From assembly GCF_028200735.1 (NCBI RefSeq), contig NZ_JAQKPV010000002.1, forward strand, positions 434,001-498,000: a stretch of 64,000 bases of DNA, read 5' to 3'. The notes beneath the pieces were generated by a model that saw only the letters and a program-made list of their open reading frames with translations, made no database searches and was not told the origin of the DNA. Shown here piece by piece: positions 1 to 11,132 of the stretch (positions are counted from its first letter, which is position 1; every line of letters starts with the position of its first letter). The stretch is from Streptomyces sp. ACA25 (GTDB taxonomy: Bacteria; Actinomycetota; Actinomycetes; Streptomycetales; Streptomycetaceae). Position numbers and translations under genes: made by a program.

Positions 1-412
1 CCTCGGACCGCGTCATGCCGGGCTCCGGCGGCTCGGTCAGACCTTCCAGGAAGGAGTCGATCTGCCAGTCCGCCAGCCGGGCCGTGGTCTGTCCGGTGGA
101 ACGGGCCACCTGGATCGCCATCGGCTCGCTCAGCAGCCCGGCCTCGACCAGACCGGCCAGCCGGCGAAGCGCCAGCACATCCGCCTCCGTCAGCGCCTTG
201 GCCTGGCCGATGTCGGGAAAACCCATGGCCCGCCAGAAACGGGACGCCAGCTCCATGGGGACACCCGCGGCCCGGGCGGCCTGGAACGGGGTGTACTGCC
301 GGTCGGCCCCGATGATGAGCTGCTCGAGCCGCAGCGCGATGGTGTCGTCCCCGTCCTCGGGGGGCGGGGCACCGCTCCTCCCGCCGGGCGCACCGGTGTC
401 ATCCACGGCCAC
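1..412 (-). CDS. cya: Adenylate/guanylate cyclase, N-terminal part (runs off left edge)
   Basis: Only the first 137 residues are present; the reading frame continues past base 1. They read as the helical regulatory region found at the N-terminus of the Streptomyces class III adenylate cyclase, with stretches such as LRLEQLIIGADRQYTPFQAA and FWRAMGFPDIGQAKALTEAD; the catalytic cyclase domain would lie outside the window. An in-frame TGA at 422-424 limits the start to GTG 412 or GTG 406. The product would make cAMP, which in Streptomyces affects germination and development. It lies just downstream of birA on the same strand, 111 bp away. The assignment rests on this N-terminal similarity and on remembered gene order; the catalytic part cannot be checked here. 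Confidence 0.75.
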   Translation of the reverse strand, partial: MAVDDTGAPGGRSGAPPPEDGDDTIALRLEQLIIGADRQYTPFQAARAAGVPMELASRFWRAMGFPDIGQAKALTEADVLALRRLAGLVEAGLLSEPMAIQVARSTGQTTARLADWQIDSFLEGLTEPPEPGMTRSE

Positions 413-523
413 TGCCCGCCCTCAGAGTGAAGATCCCTCTGCTGCGCACTGCCCTACCGTTCCGCTTCCGCCGCGTCCGTCCCGCGGTGACACCGCCCCA
501 CCTTACGGCAGGTGTGGAGTAAG

Positions 524-1399
524 TCACCCCTGCTCAGCGGAGCGTACGTGCACAATGTCCGCCGCGGAGACCGGGAGCTGCACACCTTCCCCGGTCGCGA
601 TCACCAGGCGGCCGTCGTCGTCCAGCGCGACGGCCTCGCCGCGCAGCTCGGTGCCGTCCGGAAGCTGGGCACGGACGGTGCGGCCCAGGGTCGCGCACAC
701 GGCGGAGCAGGCTTCACGCAGCCCGGAGGCGTCCGGGGCGCCGGAGGCGGCCGTCCAGCGGGTGTACCAGGTGTCCAGGGAGCGCAGGACGGCCCGGAGG
801 AGCGGGTCCCGGTCGGTGTTCTCCGCCTCGGCCAGCAGCAGCGAGCCCGCCGTCTCCACCGGCAGTTCGTCGGCACGCAGCGACACGTTGATGCCGATGC
901 CGAGCACCACGGCCGGAGGGCCGCCCTGCTCCCCGGTGCTCTCGGAGAGGATGCCGCCGCACTTGCGTTCCTCACCTCCGACCTCCAGCAGCAGGTCGTT
1001 GGGCCACTTCAGGGTGACCCCCACCCCCGCGACGCGAGTCAGCCCGGCGACGGTGGCCACCCCCGCGAGCAGCGGCAGCCAGCCCCAGCGTTCCCGGGGG
1101 ACCTCCGGTCGCAGCAGTACGGAGACGAACAGCCCCGAGCGGGCCGGCGCGCTCCACTGCCGGTCCAGCCGGCCGCGGCCGTGCGTCTGCTCCTCGGCGA
1201 TCAGCACGGTCCCCGGTGCGGCGGTGCCGCGACGCGCCCGCTCGGCCAGATCGGCGTTGGTGGAGCCGGTGACCTCGGTCACCTCCAGCGAGGTCCAGAG
1301 TGCTTCCGGCGTGACGAGGGCGCCACGCAGTGCGGTGGCGTTGAGCGGCGGGCGCTCGAGGTCGGACCATCGGCCGGGCGGCCGGTCGGCAGGTGTCAT
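524..1399 (-). CDS. birA: Biotin--[acetyl-CoA-carboxylase] ligase, BirA
   Basis: This 291-residue enzyme makes biotinyl-AMP and transfers biotin to the lysine of biotin carboxyl carrier domains. Visible motifs are the GRGRLDRQW loop (about residue 93), which closes over biotinyl-AMP, and KWPNDLLL (about 149). There is no N-terminal winged helix, so it is a group I ligase and should not repress biotin genes as E. coli BirA does. Its obvious substrate is encoded in the same window: the AccA alpha subunit at 8251-10035 (lysine 559). It is divergent from the carboxylase beta gene. A TACTCT box six bases before the ATG suggests a leaderless transcript. Confidence 0.95.
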   Translation of the reverse strand: MTPADRPPGRWSDLERPPLNATALRGALVTPEALWTSLEVTEVTGSTNADLAERARRGTAAPGTVLIAEEQTHGRGRLDRQWSAPARSGLFVSVLLRPEVPRERWGWLPLLAGVATVAGLTRVAGVGVTLKWPNDLLLEVGGEERKCGGILSESTGEQGGPPAVVLGIGINVSLRADELPVETAGSLLLAEAENTDRDPLLRAVLRSLDTWYTRWTAASGAPDASGLREACSAVCATLGRTVRAQLPDGTELRGEAVALDDDGRLVIATGEGVQLPVSAADIVHVRSAEQG

Positions 1400-1405
1400 G
1401 CCGCC

Positions 1406-1411
1406 AGAGTA
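1406..1411 (-). promoter_or_regulatory. -10 box of birA, leaderless type
   Basis: TACTCT fits TANNNT and lies six bases before the birA ATG, so transcription probably starts at or next to the start codon. No convincing -35 is seen. Confidence 0.5.
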
Positions 1412-1517
1412 GGGCCGCCGGGCGGGCGGGTGTGGTCAACGACGCAGTGTGCGAACGCTCCGGCGCCGTTAACCTACGGATCGGTAGCCACCCGAGGACG
1501 AGTAGGAGCCGCAGCCC

Positions 1518-3113
<1,596 letters not shown>

Positions 3114-3129
3114 GGGGAAGGTTCGCATC

Positions 3130-3339
3130 ATGATCAGAGTCGTCCGGGGGAATCCGACCCCCGAGGAGATCGCCGCGGCCGTGGCCGTGGTCCAGGCCCG
3201 GGTCGCGGTGGCGGCGTCCGCCGGGTCCCCCGGTGGCCCGCGGGCCGCGTCGGAGTGGTCCGACCCGGCCCGCCTCGTCCCGCGGCGGGTGCCGGTGCCC
3301 GGCCCGCACGCCTGGCTCACCAGCAGCTGGCCCGGCTGA
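3130..3339 (+). CDS. accE: Acyl-CoA carboxylase epsilon subunit
   Basis: This 69-residue protein begins IRVVRGNPTPEEIAAAVAVV, the helix typical of AccE/PccE. It ends in the usual WSDPARLVP...WLTSSWPG tail, with a low-complexity Ala/Gly/Pro linker between. Epsilon subunits bind the beta hexamer and stimulate the actinobacterial carboxylase complex; they have no catalytic activity of their own. The ATG is preceded by GAGGGGAAGG, and the gene is probably co-transcribed with the beta gene. The small size and repetitive middle make it easy to miss, but both ends are diagnostic. Confidence 0.92.
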   Translation: MIRVVRGNPTPEEIAAAVAVVQARVAVAASAGSPGGPRAASEWSDPARLVPRRVPVPGPHAWLTSSWPG

Positions 3340-3562
3340 CCCGCTCCCCGGGTGGTGAGTGGTCACTGCGGGGGGCAGCGGCCCCTCACTTCCCGTTCGC
3401 ACCTTCTGCCGCACCGGGCCACACCTTCTCCTCCTTCTGCACGGCCGAAACCGGCGCTGACGCCGGCTCATCGGCCGGCCCGCGGGGTCCCGCCCTCCTG
3501 ACCGCGCATCTGAGTACCCGTACTCATGCGGGCCACCGGTCCGGGCGGACAGGATCAACGGC

Positions 3563-3694
3563 ATGCTGTGGACCGATCTGCGCCGCGAGTCCCCGGACGA
3601 CAGCCGGGCGGCGAGCACCATGCTGCGCCGGGCCGGGTGGGTCATCGCCGTGGCCATGATGATCGCCGCTGTGCTGCTTCTGCGGCCGGCCTGA
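3563..3694 (+). CDS. Small single-pass membrane protein of unknown function
   Basis: A 43-residue reading frame lies between accE and the protease. A charged N-terminus (MLWTDLRRESPDDSRAAS) is followed by one hydrophobic helix (about residues 25-40, GWVIAVAMMIAAVLLL) and a short RPA end. The ATG is preceded by a weak ACAGGA. The charged-then-hydrophobic layout is unlikely in non-coding DNA of this composition, and I recall small proteins of this kind after accE in other streptomycetes. I cannot assign a function. Confidence 0.55.
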   Translation: MLWTDLRRESPDDSRAASTMLRRAGWVIAVAMMIAAVLLLRPA

Positions 3695-3841
3695 CAGCGC
3701 GGGCACAACTCGCTCTCGCTACCCCCACGTTCTGTCCTGTCACCCAGCGCCAGGGATGTGCCCATACTCGGCATGTTGCGGAGCAGCCGGAGGGCGGCCC
3801 AGTCCTCCGGTCCGAGTGAATCCATCTCTCCAGGGGACAGA

Positions 3842-6800
3842 TTGCACACCCATCCGAGGAAGAAGAGCAGCACCATCGCAGCAGCGGTGGCCCTGTCCGT
3901 AACACTGACCGCGGGGCTCGCGGCCGCATCGGCCGCTCCGCAGGGAGGCCCGCCGGCGCACACCGCCGAGCCCGTCGCGGCGGACGGGGAGAGCCGCCTG
4001 GTCACCCTGATCACCGGGGACCGGGTCGCGGTCGACTCCGCGGGCCGGGCGACCGGCCTGTTACCCGCCGAAGGCCGGGAGCACATCCCCGTCAAGGTTT
4101 TCACCGGTGAGGAGTCCACGCTGGTCCTGCCGCTGGACGCGTTCGGTCCGGTCCGTGACGGGAGCGTGGACCGGCGGCTGTTCGACGTGACCGAGCTCAG
4201 CCGGGAGCAGTACGACGGGATCGACGGCGTCCCGGTCATCGTCACCTACGGCGAGGAGGCCGGGCCGGAGGCCCGGAACACCCTGCATCAGGCGGCCGAA
4301 CCGGAGGTCCGTGCCGAGCTGGAGACCATCAACGGCCAGGCCCTCACCCTCGCTCCCGGGGTCGCGCCGGCGGCCTGGGCTGCGCTCACCGAACAGGCCG
4401 GCGAGCAGACACTCGTCACGACACCCGGCATCGCCGGGGTCTCGCTGGACGCGGTGCACCAGGCTTCCCTCGACGGCAGCGCGGGACAGATCGGTGCCCC
4501 GGATGCCTGGGAGGCCGGGTTCGACGGGACGGGCGTCACCGTCGCCGTCCTGGACACCGGCATCGACGACACCCACCAGGACCTGGCCGGCCAGGTGGTG
4601 GCCGCCGAGAACTTCACCGACTCCCCGGACACCCACGACCGGCAGGGCCACGGCACGCACGTGGCGTCCACCGCGGCCGGCACCGGTGCCCTGTCCGGCG
4701 GGAAGTACCGCGGCGTCGCCCCGGGCGCACAACTGCTCAACGCGAAGGTGCTGGACGACGAGGGCTCCGGCTTCGAATCCGGGATCATCGAAGGCATGGA
4801 GTGGGCCGTCGAGCAGGGTGCCCAGGTCATCAACATGAGCCTCGGCGGCAGTACCGGCTCCGCCATCGAGCCGATGGAGGAGGCCGTCAACCGGCTCTCC
4901 GAGGAGAGCGGGGCGCTGTTCGTCATCGCCGCCGGCAACTCCGGACCCGGCGCCGGTTCCCTCGGCACGCCGGGCACCGCGGACGCCGCACTCACCCTCG
5001 GCGCGGTCAGCAGGAGCGACGTGCTGGCCGGCTTCTCCTCCGTGGGCCCGCGGACCCGGGACGGTGCACTCAAGCCCGACGCCACCGCCCCCGGGGTCGG
5101 CATCGCGGCCGCCGCGGCCGAGGGCAGCGTGATCGGGGAGAACGGCGAGGCCGTCGCCGACGGATACGTGGCGATCTCCGGCACCTCCATGGCCGCCCCG
5201 CACGCCGCCGGAGCCGCCGCGCTCCTCGCCCAGCAGCACCCCGACTGGTCCGGCGACCGCATCAAGGCCGCGCTCCTCGCCTCCGCCCGGGGAGCCGACG
5301 GCCACACCGCCTACCAGCAGGGATCCGGACGTATCGATCTCACCCGGGCTGTCCGGCAGACCGTCATCACCGAACCGGCCTCCCTCAGTTTCGGCACAGT
5401 CGCTCACCCCCACGACGCCGCCGAACCCGTCACCCGTGAGCTCACCTACCGGAACCTCGGGGACTCCGACCTCGCCCTGGACCTGGAGATGACCGTCCTG
5501 GCCCCGGACGGCACCCCCGGCCCCGAGGACATGTTCACCCTCGACGCCGACCGGGTCACTCTCCCCGCCCGGAGCACCGCCACCGTCCGGGCCACCGCCC
5601 ACACCCGCCACGGCGGTGATGTTCACGGCGGCTACAGCATGTTCCTCACCGCCACCGGTGAGGAACACACCGTCCGCACCGCGGGCGCCGTCGACCGCGA
5701 ACCCGAGATGTTCCACCTCACCCTCGACGCCACCGACCGTTCCGGAGCTCCCGCCACCGAGGGATGGGAGGCCGTGGTGATCGACCCGCAGACCTTCACG
5801 TCCCACTTCCTGAGCCCGTCGGCCTCGGGCAGCGCCACCGTGCGGCTCCCCGAGGGCGACTATCTGGTCGAGGCGACGGTCCTCGGCGCGGCGGACGAGG
5901 AGTCCGAAATTCCTGTCGCCGACTGGATGCTGCACCCGCAGGTGCGGCTCACCGAGGACACCTCGGTCTCCTTCGCCGCGGCCGGGGCCCGGCCGATGGT
6001 GATGAGCGTGCCGGACGACGACGTGCGGCAGGCCTCCCTGACCGCCGGGTACACCCTGACGGGTGAGGAATTCCACCTGAGTTCGGCGTTCGTGTCCGCC
6101 GCCCCCGGGGCCGAGGGCTTCGGCACCGCCCAGACGGGGCCCGCCCCGCAGGGGTGGCAGCTGTCCGCCGGTGCGGGCGGCTCCTGGGTGAGCCCCGAAG
6201 GCGAGCGGGAGTACCACGGACACCATATTCAGGAGGACGGCTTCTACACCGGTCTGACCGATCACATCGACGCGTCCGAACTGGCCAGGATCACCACCGG
6301 CCAGGGCGCGTCGGCCCCCGGCAAGCGGGGGGCGCTGTTCACGTCCTCCCCCGCAGTACTGATCGCCACCGCAACCAGGCAGCAACTGCCGTGGACCACC
6401 GAGGTGTACGTCCGGGCCGAAGGCACCCGGTGGTCCCAGGAGCTGTGGCAGCTCGGTGCGGACGACTGGTGGGACGAGGCCTCCTACCGCACTCCCGCCC
6501 GGGCCCACAGCGCGGGGGAACACCACAGCCTGATGCTCAACACCGGTGTGTACGGTCCGCTGTTCGAGGGAGGTGGCGGCCTCGTCCGGGCCGGCGACAC
6601 TCTCAAGGGCTGGCTCACGCCCTTCGCGGACGGCTCAGGGCACCGCGGCGGCAGCGTGTACGACAGTGCGGAAACCGTCCTGTACCGGAACGGTGAGGTT
6701 CACGCGACCTCCGCCGAGGTGCTCGACTTCGTCGAGTTCGAGGTGCCCGAGGACGCCGCCGACTACCGGCTGGAGACCACGATCAGCCGGGCCGGCTCCG

Positions 6801-7177
6801 GCACCGCAACGGTGACCAGCGAGGTGACCGCCTCCTACTCCTTCCGGTCGGAGTCCGTCACCGGCACCGAACCGCTGCCCGCTGCGGCCGTCCGGTACGC
6901 CCCGGAGCTGGACCTGGCCAGCACCTCCCCCGCGCTGACCCGGGTCGACATCCCGGTCACGGTCGAGCAGCCGGCGACGGAGGACGAGCCGGCCGAGCTC
7001 AGGGTGGAGGTCTCCTACGACAGCGGGGCGAGCTGGCAGCCGGCCGAGCTCACCGACGGCCTACTGGTGGTCGACAACCCCGCCGCGGGCGGCAGCGTCT
7101 CCTTGCGCGCCGAGGTCGAGGACAGCCTGGGCAACCTCACCGTCCAGACCATCATCGACGCGTACCGCACCCGCTGA
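3842..7177 (+). CDS. Secreted subtilisin-family (S8) serine protease with TTA codon
   Basis: I choose TTG 3842 (1111 residues) because it gives a clean signal peptide (HTHPRKKSS, then a hydrophobic core ending in AAASA) and has AGGGGA five bases upstream; the frame stays open from 3758. After a propeptide ([10 protein letters not shown] near residue 58) comes the peptidase domain. The catalytic Asp is 238 (VAVLDTGID), His 270 (GHGTHV), Asn 366 (AAGNSG) and Ser 449 (SGTSMAAPH). About 580 further residues look like beta-sandwich domains. It should act outside the cell. Leucine 74 is encoded by TTA (4061-4063), the rare codon read by the bldA tRNA, so translation is probably tied to development. 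A strong terminator follows. Confidence 0.93.
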   Translation: MHTHPRKKSSTIAAAVALSVTLTAGLAAASAAPQGGPPAHTAEPVAADGESRLVTLITGDRVAVDSAGRATGLLPAEGREHIPVKVFTGEESTLVLPLDAFGPVRDGSVDRRLFDVTELSREQYDGIDGVPVIVTYGEEAGPEARNTLHQAAEPEVRAELETINGQALTLAPGVAPAAWAALTEQAGEQTLVTTPGIAGVSLDAVHQASLDGSAGQIGAPDAWEAGFDGTGVTVAVLDTGIDDTHQDLAGQVVAAENFTDSPDTHDRQGHGTHVASTAAGTGALSGGKYRGVAPGAQLLNAKVLDDEGSGFESGIIEGMEWAVEQGAQVINMSLGGSTGSAIEPMEEAVNRLSEESGALFVIAAGNSGPGAGSLGTPGTADAALTLGAVSRSDVLAGFSSVGPRTRDGALKPDATAPGVGIAAAAAEGSVIGENGEAVADGYVAISGTSMAAPHAAGAAALLAQQHPDWSGDRIKAALLASARGADGHTAYQQGSGRIDLTRAVRQTVITEPASLSFGTVAHPHDAAEPVTRELTYRNLGDSDLALDLEMTVLAPDGTPGPEDMFTLDADRVTLPARSTATVRATAHTRHGGDVHGGYSMFLTATGEEHTVRTAGAVDREPEMFHLTLDATDRSGAPATEGWEAVVIDPQTFTSHFLSPSASGSATVRLPEGDYLVEATVLGAADEESEIPVADWMLHPQVRLTEDTSVSFAAAGARPMVMSVPDDDVRQASLTAGYTLTGEEFHLSSAFVSAAPGAEGFGTAQTGPAPQGWQLSAGAGGSWVSPEGEREYHGHHIQEDGFYTGLTDHIDASELARITTGQGASAPGKRGALFTSSPAVLIATATRQQLPWTTEVYVRAEGTRWSQELWQLGADDWWDEASYRTPARAHSAGEHHSLMLNTGVYGPLFEGGGGLVRAGDTLKGWLTPFADGSGHRGGSVYDSAETVLYRNGEVHATSAEVLDFVEFEVPEDAADYRLETTISRAGSGTATVTSEVTASYSFRSESVTGTEPLPAAAVRYAPELDLASTSPALTRVDIPVTVEQPATEDEPAELRVEVSYDSGASWQPAELTDGLLVVDNPAAGGSVSLRAEVEDSLGNLTVQTIIDAYRTR

Positions 7178-7197
7178 ACTCGGCAGCACCACTCCCC

Positions 7198-7236
7198 GCG
7201 GGCCCTGCCGGAGCACCTCGCTCCGGCAGGGCCCGC
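7198..7236 (+). terminator. Terminator after the S8 protease
   Basis: A perfect 17-bp inverted repeat (GCGGGCCCTGCCGGAGC, 7198-7214, and its complement at 7220-7236) encloses a five-base loop just after the stop codon. There is no U-tract, which is normal for streptomycete terminators. Confidence 0.85.
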
Positions 7237-7318
7237 CGCGCTGCGGCACCCCCCGGGCGCGCACAGCACCCGCCTCCGGGGCTTTCCGCCCCCGGCCCCT
7301 GCCGGGCCCGGCAGCCGC

Positions 7319-7324
7319 TACCGT
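7319..7324 (+). promoter_or_regulatory. -10 box of maf, leaderless type
   Basis: TACCGT lies seven bases before ATG 7332. This favours the ATG over the in-frame GTG at 7323, which overlaps the box. Confidence 0.45.
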
Positions 7325-7331
7325 GACGGCC

Positions 7332-7952
7332 ATGAACACTGCATCCCCGCCTGCCCGCCGCCTGGTGCTCGCCTCCAAGTCCCCCGCCCGGCTCGGGCTG
7401 CTGCGGCAGGCCGGTTTCGCCCCCGAGGTGATGGTCAGCGGAGTGGACGAGGACGCCCTGGCCGTGACGTCTCCTCAGGAGCTGGCCCGGGTACTGGCCG
7501 AGGCCAAGGCGGAGGCGGTCGCGGGCCGGCCGGAGGCCGCCGGGGCGCTGGTCGTCGGCTGCGACTCGGTGCTGGAGATGGACGGGCGGCGGCTGGGCAA
7601 GCCGGCCGGGGCGCAGGAGGCCACCGCCCGGTGGACGGTGATGCGCGGCCGGTCCGGCCTGCTGGAGACGGGCCACTGTGTGATCGACACCGTGAACGGC
7701 CGGCGCACCTCCGCCGTCGCGGTGACGACCGTGCGCTTCGGGGAGCCGAGCGACGCGGAGATCGCCGCCTACGTGGCCACCGGCGAACCCCTGCACGTGG
7801 CGGGCGCGTTCACCCTGGACGGGCTCGCCGCACCGTTCATCGACGGCATCGACGGCGACCCGGGCAACGTGATCGGGCTTTCGCTTCCCCTGCTGCGGCG
7901 GATGCTGGCGGAGCTCGGCGTGCCGATCACCGGCCTCTGGGCATCCCGCTGA
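7332..7952 (+). CDS. maf: Maf-family nucleotide pyrophosphatase
   Basis: A 206-residue nucleoside triphosphate pyrophosphatase that removes non-canonical or modified nucleotides and has been linked to septum formation. Family motifs are [18 protein letters not shown] at the N-terminus, [16 protein letters not shown] (about residue 77, replacing the usual CDTVV) and the C-terminal [14 protein letters not shown]. The GCDSVLE form is typical of the streptomycete branch. It stands alone between the protease terminator and the accA promoter region. Confidence 0.92.
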   Translation: MNTASPPARRLVLASKSPARLGLLRQAGFAPEVMVSGVDEDALAVTSPQELARVLAEAKAEAVAGRPEAAGALVVGCDSVLEMDGRRLGKPAGAQEATARWTVMRGRSGLLETGHCVIDTVNGRRTSAVAVTTVRFGEPSDAEIAAYVATGEPLHVAGAFTLDGLAAPFIDGIDGDPGNVIGLSLPLLRRMLAELGVPITGLWASR

Positions 7953-8250
7953 CGGCAGAGCGGGGCCCACCGCCCCGCCTCGCGGTGCCTCGGGAAAAAG
8001 ATTCGCGCCCCGAATTATGGGGTTCCCACAAGGTCCGCTGCACGGACCTGCATCCGTTCGGCCGAGATGTTGACCACAGCCCGGCCCTTGAGGCAAACCC
8101 GAGAAGGGCGCGTACCTTGGGAACACCAGCTTGTGCGGACAGAAGCAACCACCGGCTCACTTTCCGTGTGGGCAAGCTCACCCCGGAGTCCGCCTCACCC
8201 CGGGGTGTCGGCTGTACCTAAACTCACCTTGTTCCAAGGAGGGAGCCATC
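7953..8250 (+). promoter_or_regulatory. Intergenic promoter region of accA
   Basis: This 298-bp gap has no convincing gene. It holds a possible promoter, TTGAGG (8088-8093) and TACCTT (8113-8118), spaced 19 bases. A very strong ribosome binding site, AAGGAGGGAG (8236-8245), precedes the GTG at 8251. The AT-rich stretch around 8005-8020 is unusual for this genome, but I see no recognisable operator in it. Confidence 0.4.
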
Positions 8251-10035
8251 GTGCGCAAGGTGCTCATCGCCAATCGCGGCGAAATCGCCGTTCGCGTCGC
8301 CCGGGCCTGCCGGGATGCCGGCATCGCGAGCGTCGCCGTCTACGCCGAGCCGGACCGGGACGCGCTGCACGTCCGGACCGCCGACGAGGCCTTCGCCCTG
8401 GGCGGTGACACCCCGGCGGCCAGTTACCTGGACGTCGGCAAGGTCCTGCGGGCCGCCGCCGACTCAGGAGCGGACGCCATCCACCCGGGGTACGGCTTTC
8501 TGTCGGAGAACGCCGAGTTCGCCCAGGCCGTCATGGACGCCGGGCTCATCTGGATCGGCCCGCCCCCGCAGGCGATCCGCGACCTCGGTGACAAGGTCGC
8601 GGCGCGGCACATCGCGCAGCGCGCCGGCGCACCGCTGGTGGCCGGCACCAAGGACCCGGTCAGTGGCTCGGACGAGGTGGTGACCTTCGCGGAGGAGCAC
8701 GGCCTGCCGATCGCCATCAAAGCCGCCTTCGGTGGTGGCGGCCGGGGTCTGAAGGTCGCCCGCACGCTGGAGGAGGTCCCCGAGCTGTACGACTCGGCGG
8801 TCCGCGAGGCGGTCTCCGCCTTCGGCCGCGGGGAGTGCTTCGTGGAGCGCTACCTGGACCGGCCCCGGCACGTGGAGACGCAGTGCCTGGCCGACACGCA
8901 CGGCAACGTGGTGGTCGTCTCCACCCGGGACTGCTCGCTCCAGCGCCGCCACCAGAAGCTGGTGGAGGAGGCCCCCGCACCCTTCCTGACGGAGGAGCAG
9001 AACGCCGAGCTGTACCGCGCCTCCAAGGCCATCCTGAAGGAGGCCGGTTACGTCGGTGCGGGCACCGTGGAGTTCCTGGTCGGCCAGGACGGCACGATCT
9101 CCTTCCTGGAGGTCAACACCCGCCTGCAGGTCGAGCACCCGGTGACCGAGGAAGTCACCGGCATCGACCTGGTGCGGGAGATGTTCCGGATCGCCGACGG
9201 CGAGGTGCTGGGTTACGACGACCCGCCCCTGCGCGGTCACTCGATCGAGTTCCGGATCAACGGAGAGGACCCGGGCCGCAACTTCCTCCCGGCGCCCGGA
9301 ACCGTCACCCGCTTCGACCCTCCCGCGGGCCCGGGTGTGCGGCTCGACGCGGGCGTCGAAGCCGGTTCCGTCATCGGACCTGCCTGGGATTCCCTGCTGG
9401 CCAAGCTGATCATCACCGGAGCCGACCGGGAGCAGGCGCTGCGGCGCGCGGCACGGGCGCTGAACGAGTTCCGCCTGGACGGCATGGCCACGGCCATCCC
9501 GTTCCACCGGGCGGTGGTCGCCGACCCGGCCTTCGCACCCGAGCTGCACGGCCGGGCCGGTGAGCGGTTCACCGTCCACACCCGGTGGATCGAGACGGAG
9601 TTCGCCAACACGATCGAGCCCTTCGTGGGCGCGGGCACCGAGAGCACCGAGGACGACGACAGCGTCCCGCGCGAAACAGTGGTCGTCGAGGTCGGCGGAA
9701 AGCGGCTGGAGGTCTCCCTCCCGGCCGCGCTGAGCATGCCCCTGGCCCGCGCGGCGGTGGCGGGCGGCGCCAAGCCCGCACGCCGGAAGGCGGGCCGGAA
9801 GACGGCCTCCGCCGTCTCGGGGGACGCGCTCGCCTCCCCGATGCAGGGGACCATCGTCAAGGTCGCCGTGGAGGAGGGCCAGACGGTCGCTGAGGGTGAC
9901 CTGGTGGTCGTCCTGGAGGCGATGAAGATGGAGCAGCCCCTCAACGCCCACCGCGCGGGCACCGTCAAGGATCTCACTGCCGAGATCGGCGCCTCCCTGT
10001 CGGCCGGCGCGGTGATCTGCGAGATCAAGGACTGA
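8251..10035 (+). CDS. accA: Acyl-CoA carboxylase alpha subunit (biotin carboxylase + BCCP)
   Basis: A 594-residue subunit that carboxylates its own biotin using ATP and bicarbonate and hands the carboxyl group to the beta subunit. Order of domains: biotin carboxylase N-domain ([20 protein letters not shown]), ATP-grasp with the glycine-rich loop [14 protein letters not shown] (about 157), the catalytic [14 protein letters not shown] (about 287), a C-terminal carboxylase domain, an Ala/Lys-rich hinge, then the biotinyl domain with [11 protein letters not shown]. The biotinylated lysine is 559. The GTG start is fixed by AAGGAGGGAG and by family alignment; the frame is open 120 bp further upstream. 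It corresponds to AccA1/AccA2 of S. coelicolor, shared by acetyl- and propionyl-CoA carboxylases. Confidence 0.96.
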   Translation: MRKVLIANRGEIAVRVARACRDAGIASVAVYAEPDRDALHVRTADEAFALGGDTPAASYLDVGKVLRAAADSGADAIHPGYGFLSENAEFAQAVMDAGLIWIGPPPQAIRDLGDKVAARHIAQRAGAPLVAGTKDPVSGSDEVVTFAEEHGLPIAIKAAFGGGGRGLKVARTLEEVPELYDSAVREAVSAFGRGECFVERYLDRPRHVETQCLADTHGNVVVVSTRDCSLQRRHQKLVEEAPAPFLTEEQNAELYRASKAILKEAGYVGAGTVEFLVGQDGTISFLEVNTRLQVEHPVTEEVTGIDLVREMFRIADGEVLGYDDPPLRGHSIEFRINGEDPGRNFLPAPGTVTRFDPPAGPGVRLDAGVEAGSVIGPAWDSLLAKLIITGADREQALRRAARALNEFRLDGMATAIPFHRAVVADPAFAPELHGRAGERFTVHTRWIETEFANTIEPFVGAGTESTEDDDSVPRETVVVEVGGKRLEVSLPAALSMPLARAAVAGGAKPARRKAGRKTASAVSGDALASPMQGTIVKVAVEEGQTVAEGDLVVVLEAMKMEQPLNAHRAGTVKDLTAEIGASLSAGAVICEIKD

Positions 10036-10046
10036 CCGCGTCGTCA

Positions 10047-10085
10047 GAGGGCCGGGCCTCCGTCGTGTGACGGGACCCGGCCCTC
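10047..10085 (+). terminator. Terminator between accA and the DeoR-type gene
   Basis: GAGGGCCGGG (10047-10056) pairs with CCCGGCCCTC (10076-10085). It lies between two convergent genes and may serve both. Confidence 0.65.
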
Positions 10086-10126
10086 CGGCGTGCGGGCGGA
10101 TCGGCCTCCGGCCGGGCTGCCGCCGG

Positions 10127-11002
10127 TCAGCCTCGGCGCAGAGCCGGGGATCCGGGGGCGGCGCCGCGTGGAGCGGGGAGCGGGAGGCGGCGGGCGGTGC
10201 GCGGCTCCGGGGAGTCCTCCGCGCAGGAGGCGAGGGAGATCCGGACCCCCTGGTCGGCCAGGGCCTCCAGCTCCAGCACCGCGCGGCCGTTGTCCGGCGG
10301 CGGCTGGTCGGCCACCACCTGAGTGATCATCTCGGTCGGCACCGTCTGGAACATGGTGTCCGCGCCCAGCTTGCGATGGTCGGCGAGGACCACCACTTCG
10401 GCCGCGGCCTGTGCCATGGCACGGTCCACGCTCGCCGACAGCATGTTGGAGGTGGACAGGCCACGCTCAGCGGTCAGCCCTGAGCCGGAGAGAAACGCCC
10501 GGCTGACCCGCAGGCCCTGGAGGGACTCCTCGGCACCACTGCCCACGAGCGCGTGATCGGTGCCGCGCAGGGTACCGCCCGTCATGACCACCTCCACCCG
10601 GTTGGCGTGCGCGAGGGCCTGGGCCACGAGCAGCGAGTTCGTGACCACGGTCAGCCCCGGCACCCGCGCGAGCCGGCGTGCCAGCTCCTGGGTGGTGGTC
10701 CCGGCGCCGACCACGAGGGCCTCCCCCTCCCGGACCAGACCGGCCGCGAGCTCCGCGAGGGCCACCTGCTCCCGGGTCGCCACGGGCGACCGTTGCGGGA
10801 AGCCGGACTCACCCCCCAGGCCGCCCGGCAGGACGGCACCGCCGTGCCTGCGGTCCAGCAGCCCTTCTTCCTCCAGGGCGCGGACGTCGCGACGCACGGT
10901 CACTTCCGAGGTCTGGACGACGCGGGCGAGCTCCCGGAGAGACACGGCTCCGTTGGCGCGCACCATTTCAAGAATCAACTGGCGACGTTCTGCAGCGAAC
11001 AC
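10127..11002 (-). CDS. DeoR/GlpR-family transcriptional regulator
   Basis: A 291-residue sugar-phosphate-responsive regulator. The N-terminal winged helix (AAERRQLILEMV, then LRELARVVQTSEVTVRRDV, about residues 21-40) is followed by the DeoRC sensor domain with VVGAGTTTQELAR (about 97) and NSLLVAQAL (about 122). The last 30 residues are disordered and Arg/Pro-rich. GTG 11002 is preceded by TACTGT at seven bases, so the transcript is probably leaderless. The effector is unknown. The gene lies 2 kb from pnp, so a role in deoxyribose metabolism is possible, but the family also covers glycerol, fructose and other sugars. Confidence 0.9.
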   Translation of the reverse strand: MFAAERRQLILEMVRANGAVSLRELARVVQTSEVTVRRDVRALEEEGLLDRRHGGAVLPGGLGGESGFPQRSPVATREQVALAELAAGLVREGEALVVGAGTTTQELARRLARVPGLTVVTNSLLVAQALAHANRVEVVMTGGTLRGTDHALVGSGAEESLQGLRVSRAFLSGSGLTAERGLSTSNMLSASVDRAMAQAAAEVVVLADHRKLGADTMFQTVPTEMITQVVADQPPPDNGRAVLELEALADQGVRISLASCAEDSPEPRTARRLPLPAPRGAAPGSPALRRG

Positions 11003-11009
11003 GGAACCG

Positions 11010-11015
11010 ACAGTA
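11010..11015 (-). promoter_or_regulatory. -10 box of the DeoR-type gene, leaderless type
   Basis: TACTGT on the minus strand, seven bases before GTG 11002. Confidence 0.45.
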
Positions 11016-11047
11016 ACGCCAAAGTCCGGCTGTTTTCAGCGGCTTGC

Positions 11048-11057
11048 GGAAATTTCC
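11048..11057. promoter_or_regulatory. AT-rich palindrome upstream of the DeoR-type gene
   Basis: GGAAATTTCC is a perfect 10-bp palindrome that stands out in this GC-rich DNA. It lies about 45 bases upstream of the DeoR-type start, just above the expected -35. It could be an autoregulatory operator, but it is seen only once. Confidence 0.35.
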
Positions 11058-11132
11058 CGAACATGCCTCAAAGATGCCTGGTTCGTGCTATATACCACCC
11101 GCCCGTCCCTCGGCCGGGACTCCGACCAGCGG

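Noticed and set aside
4061-6526. Long open frame (821 codons) on the minus strand across the S8 protease
   Set aside because: It is a shadow of the GC-rich coding strand: Gly/Arg/Val-rich, no domain, and it runs opposite a gene with an intact catalytic triad.
10127-11002. DeoR-type protein as the repressor at CTACGCGCGTAG
   Set aside because: No copy of the motif is at its own promoter, and DeoR/GlpR proteins usually bind AT-rich direct or inverted repeats. Not excluded, but unsupported.
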